From Chalciporus piperatus (lineage: Eukaryota; Basidiomycota; Agaricomycetes; Boletales; Boletaceae), in the NCBI GenBank assembly GCA_038093975.1, contig JBBPTG010000206.1, forward strand, positions 1 through 42,551: DNA of 42,551 nt. Reading direction: 5' to 3'. A model generated the notes under the pieces. It did not search any database and had not been told where the DNA came from. It saw only the letters and a list, made by a program, of their open reading frames with translations. The translations under genes were made by a program, and so were the position numbers. Of the stretch, positions 22,155 to 32,729 are shown piece by piece; position 1 is the stretch's first letter; each line of letters opens with the position of its first letter.

Positions 22155-22939
22155 ACCTCGCGATACGCCGATGGTGAAATGATATTAAAACGAGATAGGT
22201 CAAAGATGGGCTTACCAGCTGACAGGATTTCACAGGCTAGCGTCTTGTTCCTCACACGGGAAATTCCACTGGTTTTTGACACATGGAAAACCATGTAACA
22301 TTTGCTGGAACGGGTGATTTGGCACCGGGATGATGGATATAACTCACTGCCCGTCGTGACTTCGCACTGTACAAATGGCGACAAGTGAGAATTTTATGGT
22401 TCAGTATTGTTCCGATGATGGGAAAGGGGACAACATCCGTAAGTACCGTAAGTATCATCAACAGCTGTAGAGGCTGCCGACAAGCAGGTATCTCCATGTA
22501 GCACTTGAACAATAATCACGCACCACGGATAAATCTTGATGTTTCCGTATCTAGGAAGTCAATAAAACCCCGCGCTTCGACTTTGAAACCCCGCGAGTTA
22601 ACTTGACAGATCGGCGTCGGACTCGAATGCAAAGTAATCCTTTGGCAGCGGCTGCAATATCTTACCACATTTCCATTATGTATCCCGCTTATTATTTGGG
22701 GGGGTTCCAATCGAATAATCTCGTTGTTTTTTGTGGATTTCTGAACCGGAGAGACGGGGGGAATAATAATTTCGCTGGCCAGGGAACTCTGCGTTCTTAC
22801 TGTTTCTCCCGAACGGTCGTGAGCTCGAATCGAGGTTGGTATATCCATGGGGCCATTGACTGTCTATCGAGTCTATCTTTGGGTGTATCAATTACATGTT
22901 CGTTCAACGTCACAACCATGGTAAGGCATTTGAGTGTCA
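22155..22939. other. Intergenic region
   Basis: A minus-strand open frame at 22516-22848 (110 codons) has no domain, no start context and no splice partner. Poly-G tracts (GGGGGG near 22698 and 22755) are present. Nothing else supported. Confidence 0.35.
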
Positions 22940-22944
22940 CATCG

Positions 22945-23858
22945 CATCCCAACCTTTCCCCTCCAGCGGTATGGTGGTATCAACGCTACACATGGCTCAT
23001 TGATGGCAATCTATTATGTAGCTAGGGAAACTAGACTCCACAACATATAATTAGGCAGGCCAAAATACAAGTATGAATAGTTTGAGACGAATCGATCGCT
23101 GGATCATGGTGACAGTCAAAGTCTTTTATAGATACAGTGCATGACATTTGATGCGAGAGGGCTAAGATGCTAGCTTGCGCCCAGTAAAAACAGCTGAAGC
23201 GCGCACGTCAGTTGGTGATCGAAGCCAAATTTCCAAACGTACCGCCATAACCATTACCATCAATAACCTGGGTTGTTCCTTGGGAATTCGTGCGGTCTTG
23301 GCTCTGAAAGTAGAAACGATTGCCGCTGCCGAAATTGATCGATGGCGAGGTTGGGGATAATGCTGCAATGGTTGACATCACAGAGGGAATATCAGCAACG
23401 CCGCGTGCAGCTAAATTCGACGGGGGTAGCAAACATTTTATCAACAATGGCAATTGTTTCATTCAAGACTTACCAGCCATGTGAGTACCGGAATCGCTCG
23501 GCATGGCCAGACCATTGGTACGGGATGACGAGCATCCAGATGGGTGGTTTTGTGAGCTGGAACCAGGATCAGGAAGACTGCCTTGAGCTAAATTGAATGA
23601 AATGCCAGACTACACGTTAATTATCGCATTCCTCGAGGGAAACGACCGTCTTACGAGGGGAACGATCACCAGCATAGCTCTGCGTGGCCGGATTGGTGAT
23701 TGAGAGGATGTCTATTTCCTCCCAACTTGAAGAGGAGAGAAGGCTAGCTGTCTCGACGAGTACAGCTTCACCTTCTGTATCAAGGGGGGTTTCCGTATCG
23801 ATCGCGGCTATACAAATTGAAAGTTAGAGGTACGTTACGAGAAGAGAACATGTCACAC
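22945..23858. repeat. Segmental duplication, copy 2
   Basis: Partner of 18105-19068. It covers the flank and the last three exons of companion B. Small indels distinguish the copies, such as loss of AACATGTTCGTTTGCGG-type sequence present in copy 1 near 18985-19005. Confidence 0.75.
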
Positions 23859-24662
23859 CTTCAACCACTCCTCTCCGTGTGCTTTTTTGCTCAGTGCTCG
23901 ACGGAGCTTCGTCGTCGAGGAGACCCTCAGCGGCCGTCAAAAGGCTGGCTGTCTCCGCAATTAAAGAAGCAGTTTCTTCATCCATTGGGCCATCCAGCCA
24001 GAGGGAAATCCCCGTAATCTGCTCGTTTGGAAGGGGCTCTGTTGCACAAATGATTTCAGATATGTCCCATCAAAACATCAAAAGAGTGTGTTGACCTTCA
24101 ACCTCTTCGATCTTGCTGATATTGTAGGCTATCAAAGCTCGGCGTAAATCATCAGAAGTCGACTACACAATTGTTCAGTTGTTTCAGCGCTTGGAATCGG
24201 AGAAAAAATTGTTACCTTGGTCACTTCGTAGAGGTTGTATCCCTCGTCACAAAGCACCTGTGTGTCGAGACGTACCCTCTTCTTCTTAGAAAATTCAAAA
24301 AAGGTCGCCTCCTTCGACTGCGCTTCAAGCGTTCCCAGCAAATTGAGAAGGCTTCAAAGTCTGTTTATCCACTAATCAATAGTACAAGGTGAAGTTACTC
24401 ACGTCTTGTATCGGGATTGGACATCTACAAGGAGCTGCCGATGCGTACGCTGTTCGTTGAGTTGTTTTAATGAATCGTGGATTTCCATGATCTGCCTCAT
24501 CGACAGCTCGAGCAACAGGTTCCCTTCAGCCAATGATCCCTTCTTCGTTAACCTGATATACGAGACACCGCTGATGACCTTGTCGGCCTTCCTGAACCCG
24601 GCCGCTAGTCCGGAGCTTTCGGGAACAAGGACAGCTAGTCGGCGGTTGGAATCAGAGGGCAT
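23208..24662 (-). CDS. Unrecognised companion protein B, divergent from kinase-like gene B
   Basis: Exons: 24403-24662, 24216-24351, 24096-24162, 23859-24038, 23655-23807, 23474-23587, 23208-23410; 370 residues with consistent phases. It is a paralogue of companion A. The first four exons are strongly diverged (RLTKKGSLAEGNLLLELSM; DDLRRALIAYNISKIEEVEG; ETASLIAETASLLTAAEG), while the last three are nearly identical to copy A. It has one more exon than A, because both an old, diverged ETASLL exon (exon 4) and the A-type ETASLL exon (exon 5) are present in tandem. The function is unknown; no membrane segment or signal peptide is seen. It starts 270 bases from kinase-like gene B on the other strand. 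Confidence 0.65.
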
Positions 24663-24932
24663 GATTAAGGAAGCTGGTAAGTAAGGATCTGAGTCATCTG
24701 AGTCATGGATTAAGTAGAATCTGCGTGGAAAAGAACCCCCATGGTTTCGCTCTAGAGAACCTTGAAAACATGGGAAAGCCTTGCACATTTACTTCCGATC
24801 AGGGAGAATTAAACTCCGCGAAGAATAATGGGTGCAGGGGGGTCCATTGGTATCAATGTTTGTGTGTATTTGAGAGCGCGACTTTGTGTTGTGCTCAACA
24901 CCATCACAACGTGGGTCGTTCGCGAGAGCCAG
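24663..24932. promoter_or_regulatory. Shared divergent promoter region of module B
   Basis: 270 bases between the divergent start codons. A shared word TTAAGTAGAATCTGCGTGGAAAA occurs here (about 24711) and in module A (about 19678), at a similar distance before the companion start. This is the best candidate for a common regulatory element of the two modules. Confidence 0.45.
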
Positions 24933-26282
24933 ATGGCAAACCAGGACGCTGTACAGCGGAGGATCAATCTCGAGCTTCAAGCGTTTGGTGAAGTTATTGT
25001 ACCCAACGATGGCGAGCTTTCCGAGCCTGAAGAGTGGTGGCGCCAACACTACGAATGGTTCAAGGGTCGCGGATATCTTCTCCGCTCGCGCTACTCACCA
25101 GACTGGACTCCTTCGTGGCATGGGACGAACAAAAATAGCTGGCACTGCGAGGATGGCAATTCTGCGGAGGTAGGCTCACGACCGACCTGCACCATCGAAC
25201 CCTAGTTTACCTAAAGCACAGTTCGCCACTCGATTGCTTGATGCAACACGTATGTCTGACGGGGCTTATGTTGTTTTCAAACGGGTGAACAAGTCTATTC
25301 ACCCCTTCGAAATCGATATTGGTCGATTTTTCTCCTCTGAGTCATTGGCTCGGGCAAGTGACAATCACTGCGGCACCATTTACGAGGTACTTCCGTCTCC
25401 AGACGATGAGGAAACCGATATTATCGTCATGCCACAGCTAATAGAGTATACACATCTCCCTTTTCATACCATTGGGGAAGCTGTGGAGTGTTTCCGTCAG
25501 CTATTCGAAGTGAGTTCAGTTCGACTGTAACCACAAATGACTCAGTTTCAATAGGGCCTCCTCTTCATGCACAAACATCGTGTTGCCCATCGGTGAGCAG
25601 AACTCTTCAGTTAATCGCCTTGCTGGTTTTATATACGTTTTGGTCCGGATTGCAGGGACTGTACATCGAGGAACGTCATGGCAGATCCGACGAGCATCTA
25701 CATCGATGCATTTCATCCCGTCAGGAGAAAGATGAGGCGAGACTACTCAGGTCGCGCTCGGTTTCGAACTCGGACAGAGGGACGCCCAAAGTACTACCTG
25801 ATCGATTTCGGTTTGTCACGCCGCTATGATCCTTCCGTTGTAGAACCCAAGGAGGACCCCATTTGGGGGGCAGACAAGACGGTACCGGAGTTCCAAAACT
25901 CCAACGAGCCTTGCGATCCGTTCCCTACAGACGTGTACTATATTGGCAGTATGATCAGGAAAGATTTCATCCAGGTGAGCTCAGCAACACAGAAATGTGA
26001 TAGCCCTAATATTTTTTTCAGCTAACGCGTGGACTTGAATTTATGATTCCGCTGATAACCGAAATGGTTCAGGAAGACCCATCGAAACGTCCGACGATGC
26101 AGCAAGTTGTGGATCGGTTCCAAGAGATTCGAGCTGGCCTGAGCACCTGGAAGTTGCGCTCTCGTATTGTTGATGAGGACGAGAGTTTGTTTGAGGGTGT
26201 CCTGGAGGGTATTTCTCACTGGATGCGACGCATTGGATTCATTGTGAAGGGCATTCCGGCTGTACCCACGCCCCCGTCGTAA
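24933..26282 (+). CDS. Short atypical protein kinase-like gene, copy B
   Basis: Exons: 24933-25169, 25222-25509, 25555-25592, 25656-25974, 26022-26282; 380 residues. Same exon pattern as copy A, with internal exons of identical length (288, 38, 319). Motifs: EEWWRQHYEWFKGRGYLL, YVVFKRVNKS, EIDIGRFFSSES, VAHRDCTSRN, LIDFGLSRRYDPS, TVPEFQNSNEP, DPSKRPTMQQVV and a C-terminal HWMRRIGFIVKG. The Lys, Glu, HRD Asp, Asn and DFG Asp are all kept, and a standard glycine loop is absent. Unlike A and C, intron 4 (47 bases) has stops and must be removed. The N-terminus before EEWW is unlike copy A. Confidence 0.85.
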
Positions 26283-26891
26283 ATTATTTGACTACGCTAA
26301 GCATACACTGCCCTTGGTTGGCTTGCACGTATTGTATTTCGGAATATCGATGCCGGTGACATTTGATCCACTTGTTTTGGTGGAATCTCCTCCCGAGCAT
26401 GCTCTGAGTGAGGACTCCCCCGGAACCCCAAGGAATTGATTTGCGTCTTTTTAAGTTATAATATAAGTTACAAGGGTTAACGCTTTTGAGAATTACTATG
26501 GTAACATTGAAGCCCTTTGTCATGTGGAAAATTAGCTCGTTGTGAACTCGGACAGAGGGCGCACGAAATGCTATTTGATTGATTCAGGTTCCCAACGCCT
26601 CGAAATCTTGTATTCTGCATCGTAAACACATCCAAACATCAGAATCTCATGTGTTTTTCAAGCTACACATTCAAGAGTCGAGAAGGCAGTTCCTGGTTCC
26701 TCCGGCGGGGTAGCTACATGAGTCGAGGGGGCGATGAGAGACGAGGGATTTCATTGGCAGAGTGGTGCTTACAGCTGAGAATAAAATGTGAGCTGCCTTT
26801 GGGGTCAAAATCTGACACTTGATGAGAATCGGAAATATCTGCCAAGGACCTTGCACAGTTTTTTTTTGGTAAAATTAGTTCCCCAGAATCT
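26283..26891. other. 3' flank of kinase B up to the transposon
   Basis: The first 260 bases are a diverged version of the flank seen after copies A and C (shared GTGGAAAxTxAGCTC). It also holds a short kinase relic at 26543-26602. Otherwise no feature. Confidence 0.4.
26543..26602 (+). pseudogene. Sixty-base relic of a kinase-like exon 4
   Basis: GAACTCGGACAGAGGGCGC and the following 40 bases match the stretch of copy B that encodes RTRTEGRPKYYLIDFG, with DFG changed to DSG. Only this fragment remains, so a sixth copy or a micro-transposed exon piece once lay here. Confidence 0.55.
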
Positions 26892-26897
26892 GTATAG
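26892..26897 (+). other. Target-site duplication GTATAG, left
   Basis: GTATAG directly precedes the left terminal repeat and recurs directly after the right one at 32724-32729. Perfect six-base match. Confidence 0.85.
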
Positions 26898-26974
26898 TAT
26901 GAGTGTCCAAATGCACTTTAAATCAGCGCGCAACTTTTTCGACCAGGGAGCGCTACTTTTCTCATCGGGAGCGC
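26898..26974 (+). repeat. Left terminal inverted repeat of the transposon
   Basis: Reads TATGAGTGTCCAAATGCACT at its tip and matches the reverse complement of 32647-32723 at 75 of 77 positions. Confidence 0.9.
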
Positions 26975-27012
26975 TACTTTTTGAGCGGGAGCGCTACTTT
27001 TCGAACTGGAAG
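26947..27012 (+). repeat. Left subterminal 20-bp repeats
   Basis: GGGAGCGCTACTTTT units start at 26947, 26967 and 26987, a strict 20-base period. Probably transposase-binding sites, by analogy with subterminal repeats of other DNA transposons. Confidence 0.75.
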
Positions 27013-27085
27013 CAGGCACAGTGATTGACAACGACCAGGCATATTCCCGAAGTACTGTGTTTAGGATACATGGATTGTAATTGAG

Positions 27086-28139
27086 TCACGTCGAACCAGT
27101 ACCAGTACCTATGTGTTTCCGGATGTGCTCGTCCGTCTGGAATTCCATCACCTCTAAGACTGCAATATCCTGTAACACCGTGTCAGTCTTAAGCACATCC
27201 GAGTCCTTCATACGACGAAGTGTGGCCTCCTTGCATAAGCTGCAAAGGCCAGGAATGTCCGTCTTGTCTAACAAATCCAGAAGGTCGTCCCCATGACACG
27301 GGGTTTCAGGGTGCAGCAGCTGGCGTGCAACGCCATTCCACCACTCATCCTTCCATACAGCAATGCATTGCAATGGGGTTTTACACCCATCCGGCTGTAC
27401 GAGATTGGGCTCAGTGTACGCAATAGCGCGGTAATTTTCTTCCACAACGGCCTTGGTGTGGCTGAGGATGTAATAGTAATCCAGTCCCATGTGGTGAGCT
27501 TCGATGCGAGAAATAGACGACAGTGGTCGAGCCATCATATCTCGGAAGGCTGGCTCGACCCAGTGGTCAACACGATACAACCGACCAAGCTGCAGTTTGA
27601 GGGAGGTCTCGAGTGGTGACAGACGTGTGAGTTCAGCAATGGCATACTGATAACCGTGGTTGATGTCGAAGAAAGCCGATAGCTTGAGCACCGAGACTAG
27701 AAACTCTTGACGGTGTTCCTCGCCAGCATAGCTACTTGTAATATTAGATGGAAATGACTCAGATTGAAGATAGCACTCACCCGCCCATTAAAAATGTCAA
27801 AAGGTAGTCAAATTCACGTCGGATGATACCGTGTAGGATGATGGGGTTCTCGTCACAACTTCCCTCGACAGCAGTGTTGGTGTTGGTGTTTACGTGGCTT
27901 TCTTGTCGAGGTAGTGAGAGTATGGTGTCGAGTACTGAAGAACGTAGTGCAAGAAGACCAGGATATAACCGGTAGAGTGTTCCGCGGGTTTTCTCTGGAA
28001 CCTGTGAGTGTTATTAACAGTTAGCAGTACGCTCGGGGTCATCACTAAATTACAAGCAAATGGTTCGAACCAGGAATGTGACTGTCCCATCTGCAAAATA
28101 AAATTCCGGGTGACGCTCTCGAGGAATGGACAGTGACAT
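27086..28139 (-). CDS. BTB/POZ-domain protein carried inside the transposon
   Basis: Exons: 28071-28139, 27781-28001, 27086-27731; 311 residues. The short first exon reads RERHPEFYFADGTVTFLV, the usual opening strand pair of Agaricomycete BTB proteins. Exon 2 continues with KTRGTLYRLYPGLLALRS, SVLDTILSLPRQ and GSCDENPIILHGIIRREFDY, LLTFLMGG, the standard BTB core followed by the acidic/dimerisation region. Exon 3 holds helical sequence typical of the family (VLKLSAFFDINHGYQYAIAE, LTRLSPLETSLKLQLGR). Intron 1 has a weak donor (GTTCGA). BTB proteins usually dimerise and may bridge substrates to cullin-3 ligases; no partner domain is visible here. It ends 111 bases inside the left end of the element, so it belongs to the element as cargo or as an element gene. 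Confidence 0.8.
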
Positions 28140-28434
28140 GTTCAAAAAGGTGCAGTGCCAGTGCCTGCCAGTCGTTGGTGGACTCAGAGGTGTTCCCAGA
28201 ACAGCTGTCAGCCTGAGGGGGGATGGCGAGAAGTCAAGGGATATGTGCATTGAAAACGGAAGACAAGGTCCCTTTAAGCTATATGGACATGAGCAAGCAT
28301 CGTTCTGCATCGTTGTGCACGTATCAGCACAGCCACAGTGCGAATTCCCAAATAAGGATAGGTTCTGACGCTCTCAGAGTTTTTTCAACAACGTCGACAG
28401 ACTCAACGGTTCCAGTCGCCACATCAATCCAGCT
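28140..28434. promoter_or_regulatory. Divergent promoter between BTB and transposase genes
   Basis: 295 bases separate the two start codons, which point away from each other. Regulatory role inferred from arrangement; no clear TATA box. Confidence 0.4.
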
Positions 28435-30313
28435 ATGCCTGCTGGTGGGCCAGACCACCAGTGGCATCTAGGCCAAGCCCTTCCTCCACTTCCAGCCCGA
28501 GACTATTGGAGTCCCGATGTTTTCCGTGCTCATGAAATCCTTCAAAATGCCTATCAGCATGCAGTGGGGTTATTACATCAGGAAGATGGTGACCCACTTC
28601 GTGTTCAAATTCACGCTGATCAGATTAATGAAATGGTGCCATTACTCGAGGCACTCCACCGTGAGGTGGGAGACATCAATTGGACAACAGTGTGTGCTGG
28701 TAAGTTCGGCGAACTGTTGTGCTCGCTTGAGCATCTTGCGCTCGCTACATCCGGACAGTAAGCTTTTTTTGTTGGCGCAATGATTCAATATTTGACTTGT
28801 AATTACTCCATAGGGATCAGTCAACAGCCGGCCTCGTTCATGTCGTCCCTGTTGTATCTGAGTCACCTGGCCCATATCGAGGTCGACCACGCCTGAAATT
28901 TGACGATGAATGGCTTGCTGATGCCGTGTCGTCATCTCGCCGCATCCCGCTACAAACCCTTGCGCAAACTGTTGGGGTACATCGGAACACGCTGCGCCGG
29001 CATCTTCAAACAAATGGCCTCTCTATACAATATTCTAACATTACGGACGAAGAACTCGAAGTTCTCATTCGTTATTACAAGCGTGACCGTCCAAATGCCG
29101 GTCTGCGATTTGTCATTGCATTCTTGAAATCCCATGGCATACACGTACAAAGGGCACGCATTCGATCGTCTATGCAACGAGTCAATCCACTTGGCCGGCT
29201 TGTTCGTTATCAAGCTACAATCAAACGGCGGGTGTATGAAGCACCCCGGTCTAATTACGTGTGGCATATTGACGGCCATCATAAGTTGATTCGATGGGGT
29301 ATTGTCATTCATGGTATGATTGACGGATTTTGTCGAACCGTATGTAATCTTTTTTTTTTGGGTATATTTTTTTCACATCACTAGGTGGTCGGTCTACAGG
29401 CGAATATAGACAACCGTGCGCGAACGGTACTCGGTCTTTTCCTCACTGCCGTCGAAACTTACGGAACCCCTTCACGGGTTCGCGGTGATCGCGGCGGTGA
29501 GAATATAGATGTTGCCGTTTGGATGATCCGACACCGTGGTCCCAATCGATCCTCCTTCTTGTGGGGGCGATCAACTCGAAACTCTCGCATTGAGAGGCTT
29601 TGGGTAGATGTTGGTGTCAACTTCGTTCGTCGTTGGAAGGCTTTTTTTATCCGTCTCGAGGACATCCATATGCTCGATGTGAGCAACTCACATCATATGT
29701 GGCTGTTGCATCATCTTTTCCTTGGGCAGCTGAATGACGACTGTCAGCAGTTTCAGCTTGACTGGAACCACCACCCAATCTCGAAGCGAGGGCACAATCA
29801 AGCACCGTTAGTACGTCACATTACTTGTGCGTCATTTTTACGCTGATCAGTTTATCACGATAGGATATGCGGTTTCTTTCTGCTGTCCAACATGGTGTTT
29901 ACGCAGAGCCCGAGAGTCCAGACATTGCCGATCATTCAGACTCTGATGATGGCATTGATCTGGAGGCCGACATCGCGGCTGAGCAGACTCATATGCACAT
30001 TCGGCATGCTGCCGTTGACGTGCCATTGACAACTTCACCTTTTCACACTGATCAAGCCTTCGAAGTGTTCAGATTAGCTCTTCAAGAAACTCAAGAACGA
30101 GGGATTATCCCTTTGGGTTACGGAGTCGCTAAGGATGAATGGACAGGGCCTGGGAGTTCCTATCCCGAGATTGAGTTAATCACCGTTGGTCGTGGCAAAC
30201 GGGAGTATGCAGTGGAGCTTCCCTTCGAGGTGTGGTGGACACGTAGCGTGTTGTGGGCGCAAGGTTTGGACATCATGACACGCATTTGCATGATGGAAAA
30301 TGGTGAATTATAA
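28435..30313 (+). CDS. DDE (rve-type) transposase of the IS3EU-like element
   Basis: Exons: 28435-28757, 28814-29339, 29385-29810, 29864-30313; 574 residues, phases consistent. A helix-turn-helix-like segment (LQTLAQTVGVHRNTLRRHL) precedes the catalytic core. The core has VWHIDGHHKLIRWGIVIHG (first Asp), RVRGDRGGENIDVAVWMI (second Asp), HRGPNRSSFLWGRSTRNSRI then ERLW (Glu). Conserved downstream pieces are HHMWLLHHLFLG and DWNHHPIS. This integrase-core family is known to me from fungal and animal genomes as multi-copy genes with the same HIDGxHKLIRW motif. All three catalytic acids are present and no stop interrupts the reading, so the protein may be functional. The last exon is acidic and not obviously part of the catalytic domain. 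Confidence 0.88.
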
Positions 30314-30383
30314 CTCACATATATAAATCTCTCGCAGGAAATGTGATCTTTGTGGTACTCCTTTAGCCTCTTCCTTTTGTCCA

Positions 30384-32236
30384 ATGTCACCCAATCTCCC
30401 GTCCTCGGAGTCTTCTGGGCCATGCTCCCGGTTCGTTGCCGGTGCTGGACGGAAAGGAAACCGCTGCTCCTCTTGTCGCAAGAAGGAGCGCCACCACAAT
30501 TCCTCTACTCATCCTCCTCAGGCGGCTCCATCCAATCTCCCTCCACGTTCATCTGGTCCTACTGACAGTCCCGACAGTGCTCCACAAACCACCACCACAG
30601 CCCCTCCTTCGACAACTGACAGTACAGTACAGGCCATTATCAATCGATACGGCGCTGGCGGCGCTGGCATGCAGCTCCGTCCACGAACCACCGTGACACC
30701 TGTTTCCGCCAGAAGTGAAGCGTCCTCTGGATTTCGTAAGAATGCGCCAGTGGTTTCTTCCTCGTTTCCCAAGGTACGTATTTCAAATCTTCCAAGGGTA
30801 CAAACTCTACTAATTATAAAAATCTAGAGTAAAAATCTTGGCCGTCGAACTCGGAGTGCATCTCGTCCACCTCAAGAGAAGCGGATCAAAATCGGCACGC
30901 TCATGATGGTCCCTCACGGACTTACTGAGTCGGTAAGTGTCTACATACTAATTTTCTTATTACACTAACTTATTTAGACCGTGAACTTGCGAATAAAGAA
31001 GAAACCTACAAGGTCTGAACTTGAAACCTATCGTCAGGCTGGTTTGGTGGTGGGTGTGGATGGTGAAAATGATTTGGAGTTCAATATTGGGTGGTCAATG
31101 GTCGATATTGACCTGTGGTTACGGCGTCTGCTCCCGAAGCCATTTGAATGGCTCGACGCTTGTCGTGGCATCCTAGATATCCACTGGGTCCTACTCAATT
31201 CAGATCGTCAGAACCACTTTGTTCTCACACGGCCAACGATCACCGGAAGAGAACTCGATGAAGTCAAAGGTGTGGCTGGCCGCAAGTTCACATCGTATTC
31301 TATTGCCATCGGTACGTGTTCATTTACTATTTTTCATACTGTCTAACATCATTATCATTCTTAAGCTCCCCGGATCCCCATTCCACGTTCCGTATATTCC
31401 AACTGGGATGCGGCTATACAGAAGGCCTTGAGCCACAGTGCATCCGACGACGCCACCGAAATTTTGACGATCTCTGATTCGGACGTTGACGACGCCACCG
31501 ACGACATTTCCGATTCCTCCTTTTCTGATCCCAGCGACGTCGACCCGATACCTGAGCCGACACAAAGAAAGGACAAGAGGAAAGGGAAAACCATCGCAGC
31601 ACCCACCAATCCAGAGCTGTCCGAGCCGGATGACTTCGAGATCATTCAGTTTACCGCTGGCGCTTCCACTTCAAACTCGCTCGCCATTGCCAGCACGGAC
31701 CCAGAAATTGGTAGTGCCACTGAGACGACCCCTCGTGTTTTCACTGACCTGCCACTGGCAGTGGGCTCAGACGAAAGTGACTCAGGTACAATGCTTCCGT
31801 TTATCGGAACCCAGACTGTCACGGTGACGCCCGCAGGTTCGTTGGTCTCGATTTTGTTAGCTTCCCTAGTACAATTCCTGACATATCATGTACTAGCCGC
31901 GCAGGCCCGAATTGGATCGAAGCGCCATGCGTCCGTGGCATTTGGGGCCGCCGGCGCATCTTATACCTGGGGTTCAAGCGGCCCTGCCAGTGGGAGCAAG
32001 CGAATCAAATCTGACAACTACCGTGGTAAGCATAAGTTTATTTGTCCTGTAATTTTCATTCTACTCACATTTTCCCAGCTCGCATCTCACCGGTTCACGA
32101 GTTAGGAACCTCCATCGACTTCGATTCCCCCCCGGCCACCACCAGCGGCCCACCTGTCGCTCCTCAGGCTCTTCCCGATCGCCGACCCTCTGCCTTACAC
32201 CCAGCTCGCCAACCCACCCGAAACCCCTGGGCATAG
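30384..32236 (+). CDS. Second transposon ORF, unrecognised spliced protein
   Basis: Exons: 30384-30773, 30828-30932, 30978-31311, 31366-31868, 31905-32025, 32079-32236, about 536 residues. The 36-base intron before 31905 has no stop, and 31786-31836 could be a further optional 51-base intron. I do not recognise it. Features: a Cys pair RCSSCRKKERHH near the start; a further possible upstream Cys motif KCDLCG just before the annotated ATG, suggesting a missing 5' exon; a Pro/Ser/Thr-rich stretch; a globular part with SMVDIDLWLRRLLPKPFEWL; and a long acidic region (DSDVDDATDDISDSSFSD) followed by a basic KRKGK. The layout suggests a nuclear DNA-binding or accessory factor for transposition. Being inside the terminal repeats on the transposase strand supports a role in the element. 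Confidence 0.6.
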
Positions 32237-32537
32237 TAAGCCAGCCCATTCAAGTTACTCGTCATTGCCCTTGAACTAGTACTATGTCCCTCTGATTAAT
32301 TGTCCTGGTGTTTTGCACATTTCACCCATTTAGCAGTCCTCCCTCCCATTCCTTAATGAATTCCATGTCGTACATGACACATTTATGTAGCACATATGGT
32401 ACATTCCACTCGCTCAGGCTCCGTGACGACCTTACTACATTTGCACTTACGCCGCTCGATCCAATCTTATTCCATGACCCAAACGGTCTAATGTTTTCAA
32501 TTTTTCTGGAGTGATCTATACCGAAAACCTGAAAGCT

Positions 32538-32680
32538 GCGCTCCCGGTTCGCAATCATGATGTAGCGCTCCCGCTCGAAATATCAGTGCTCCCGCTCAAA
32601 AGAGTAGTGCTCCCGCTCGAAAAAGAAGTGCTCCCATTGTAAAGTTGCGCTCCCGATGAGAAAAGTAGCGCTCCCTGGTC
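32538..32680 (-). repeat. Right subterminal 20-21-bp repeats
   Basis: On the plus strand GCGCTCCC or GTGCTCCC starts at 32538, 32565, 32586, 32607, 32628, 32647 and 32667. The units are inverted relative to those at the left end and more numerous (seven versus three). Confidence 0.75.
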
Positions 32681-32723
32681 GAAAAAGTTGCGCGCTGATT
32701 TAAAGTGCATTTGGCCCCTCATA
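32647..32723 (-). repeat. Right terminal inverted repeat of the transposon
   Basis: Reverse complement begins TATGAGGGGCCAAATGCACT and matches the left end over 77 bases. Confidence 0.9.
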
Positions 32724-32729
32724 GTATAG
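32724..32729 (+). other. Target-site duplication GTATAG, right
   Basis: Perfect copy of 26892-26897, directly outside the right terminal repeat. Confidence 0.85.

Larger units (their letters stand above)
26898..32723. mobile_element. Complete 5826-bp DNA transposon, IS3EU-like, carrying a BTB gene
   Basis: Ends are 77-bp terminal inverted repeats (26898-26974 and 32647-32723) beginning TATGAG, with two mismatches (TGT versus GGG near the tip). A perfect six-base duplication GTATAG flanks them. Just inside lie tandem GGGAGCGCTACTTTT-like units, three on the left and seven on the right. Internal genes: a BTB-domain gene (minus), a DDE transposase (plus) and a second spliced ORF (plus). From memory, the eukaryotic IS3EU superfamily has six-base duplications, TAY termini and an rve-type DDE transposase, which fits; the assignment needs a database check. 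The element sits between kinase copies B and C. Long matching ends and intact ORFs suggest recent insertion. Confidence 0.9.

Noticed and set aside
32042..32236. Separate small ORF at the right end of the transposon
   Set aside because: It is the last exon of the second transposon ORF, joined by a good acceptor (TTTCCCAG).
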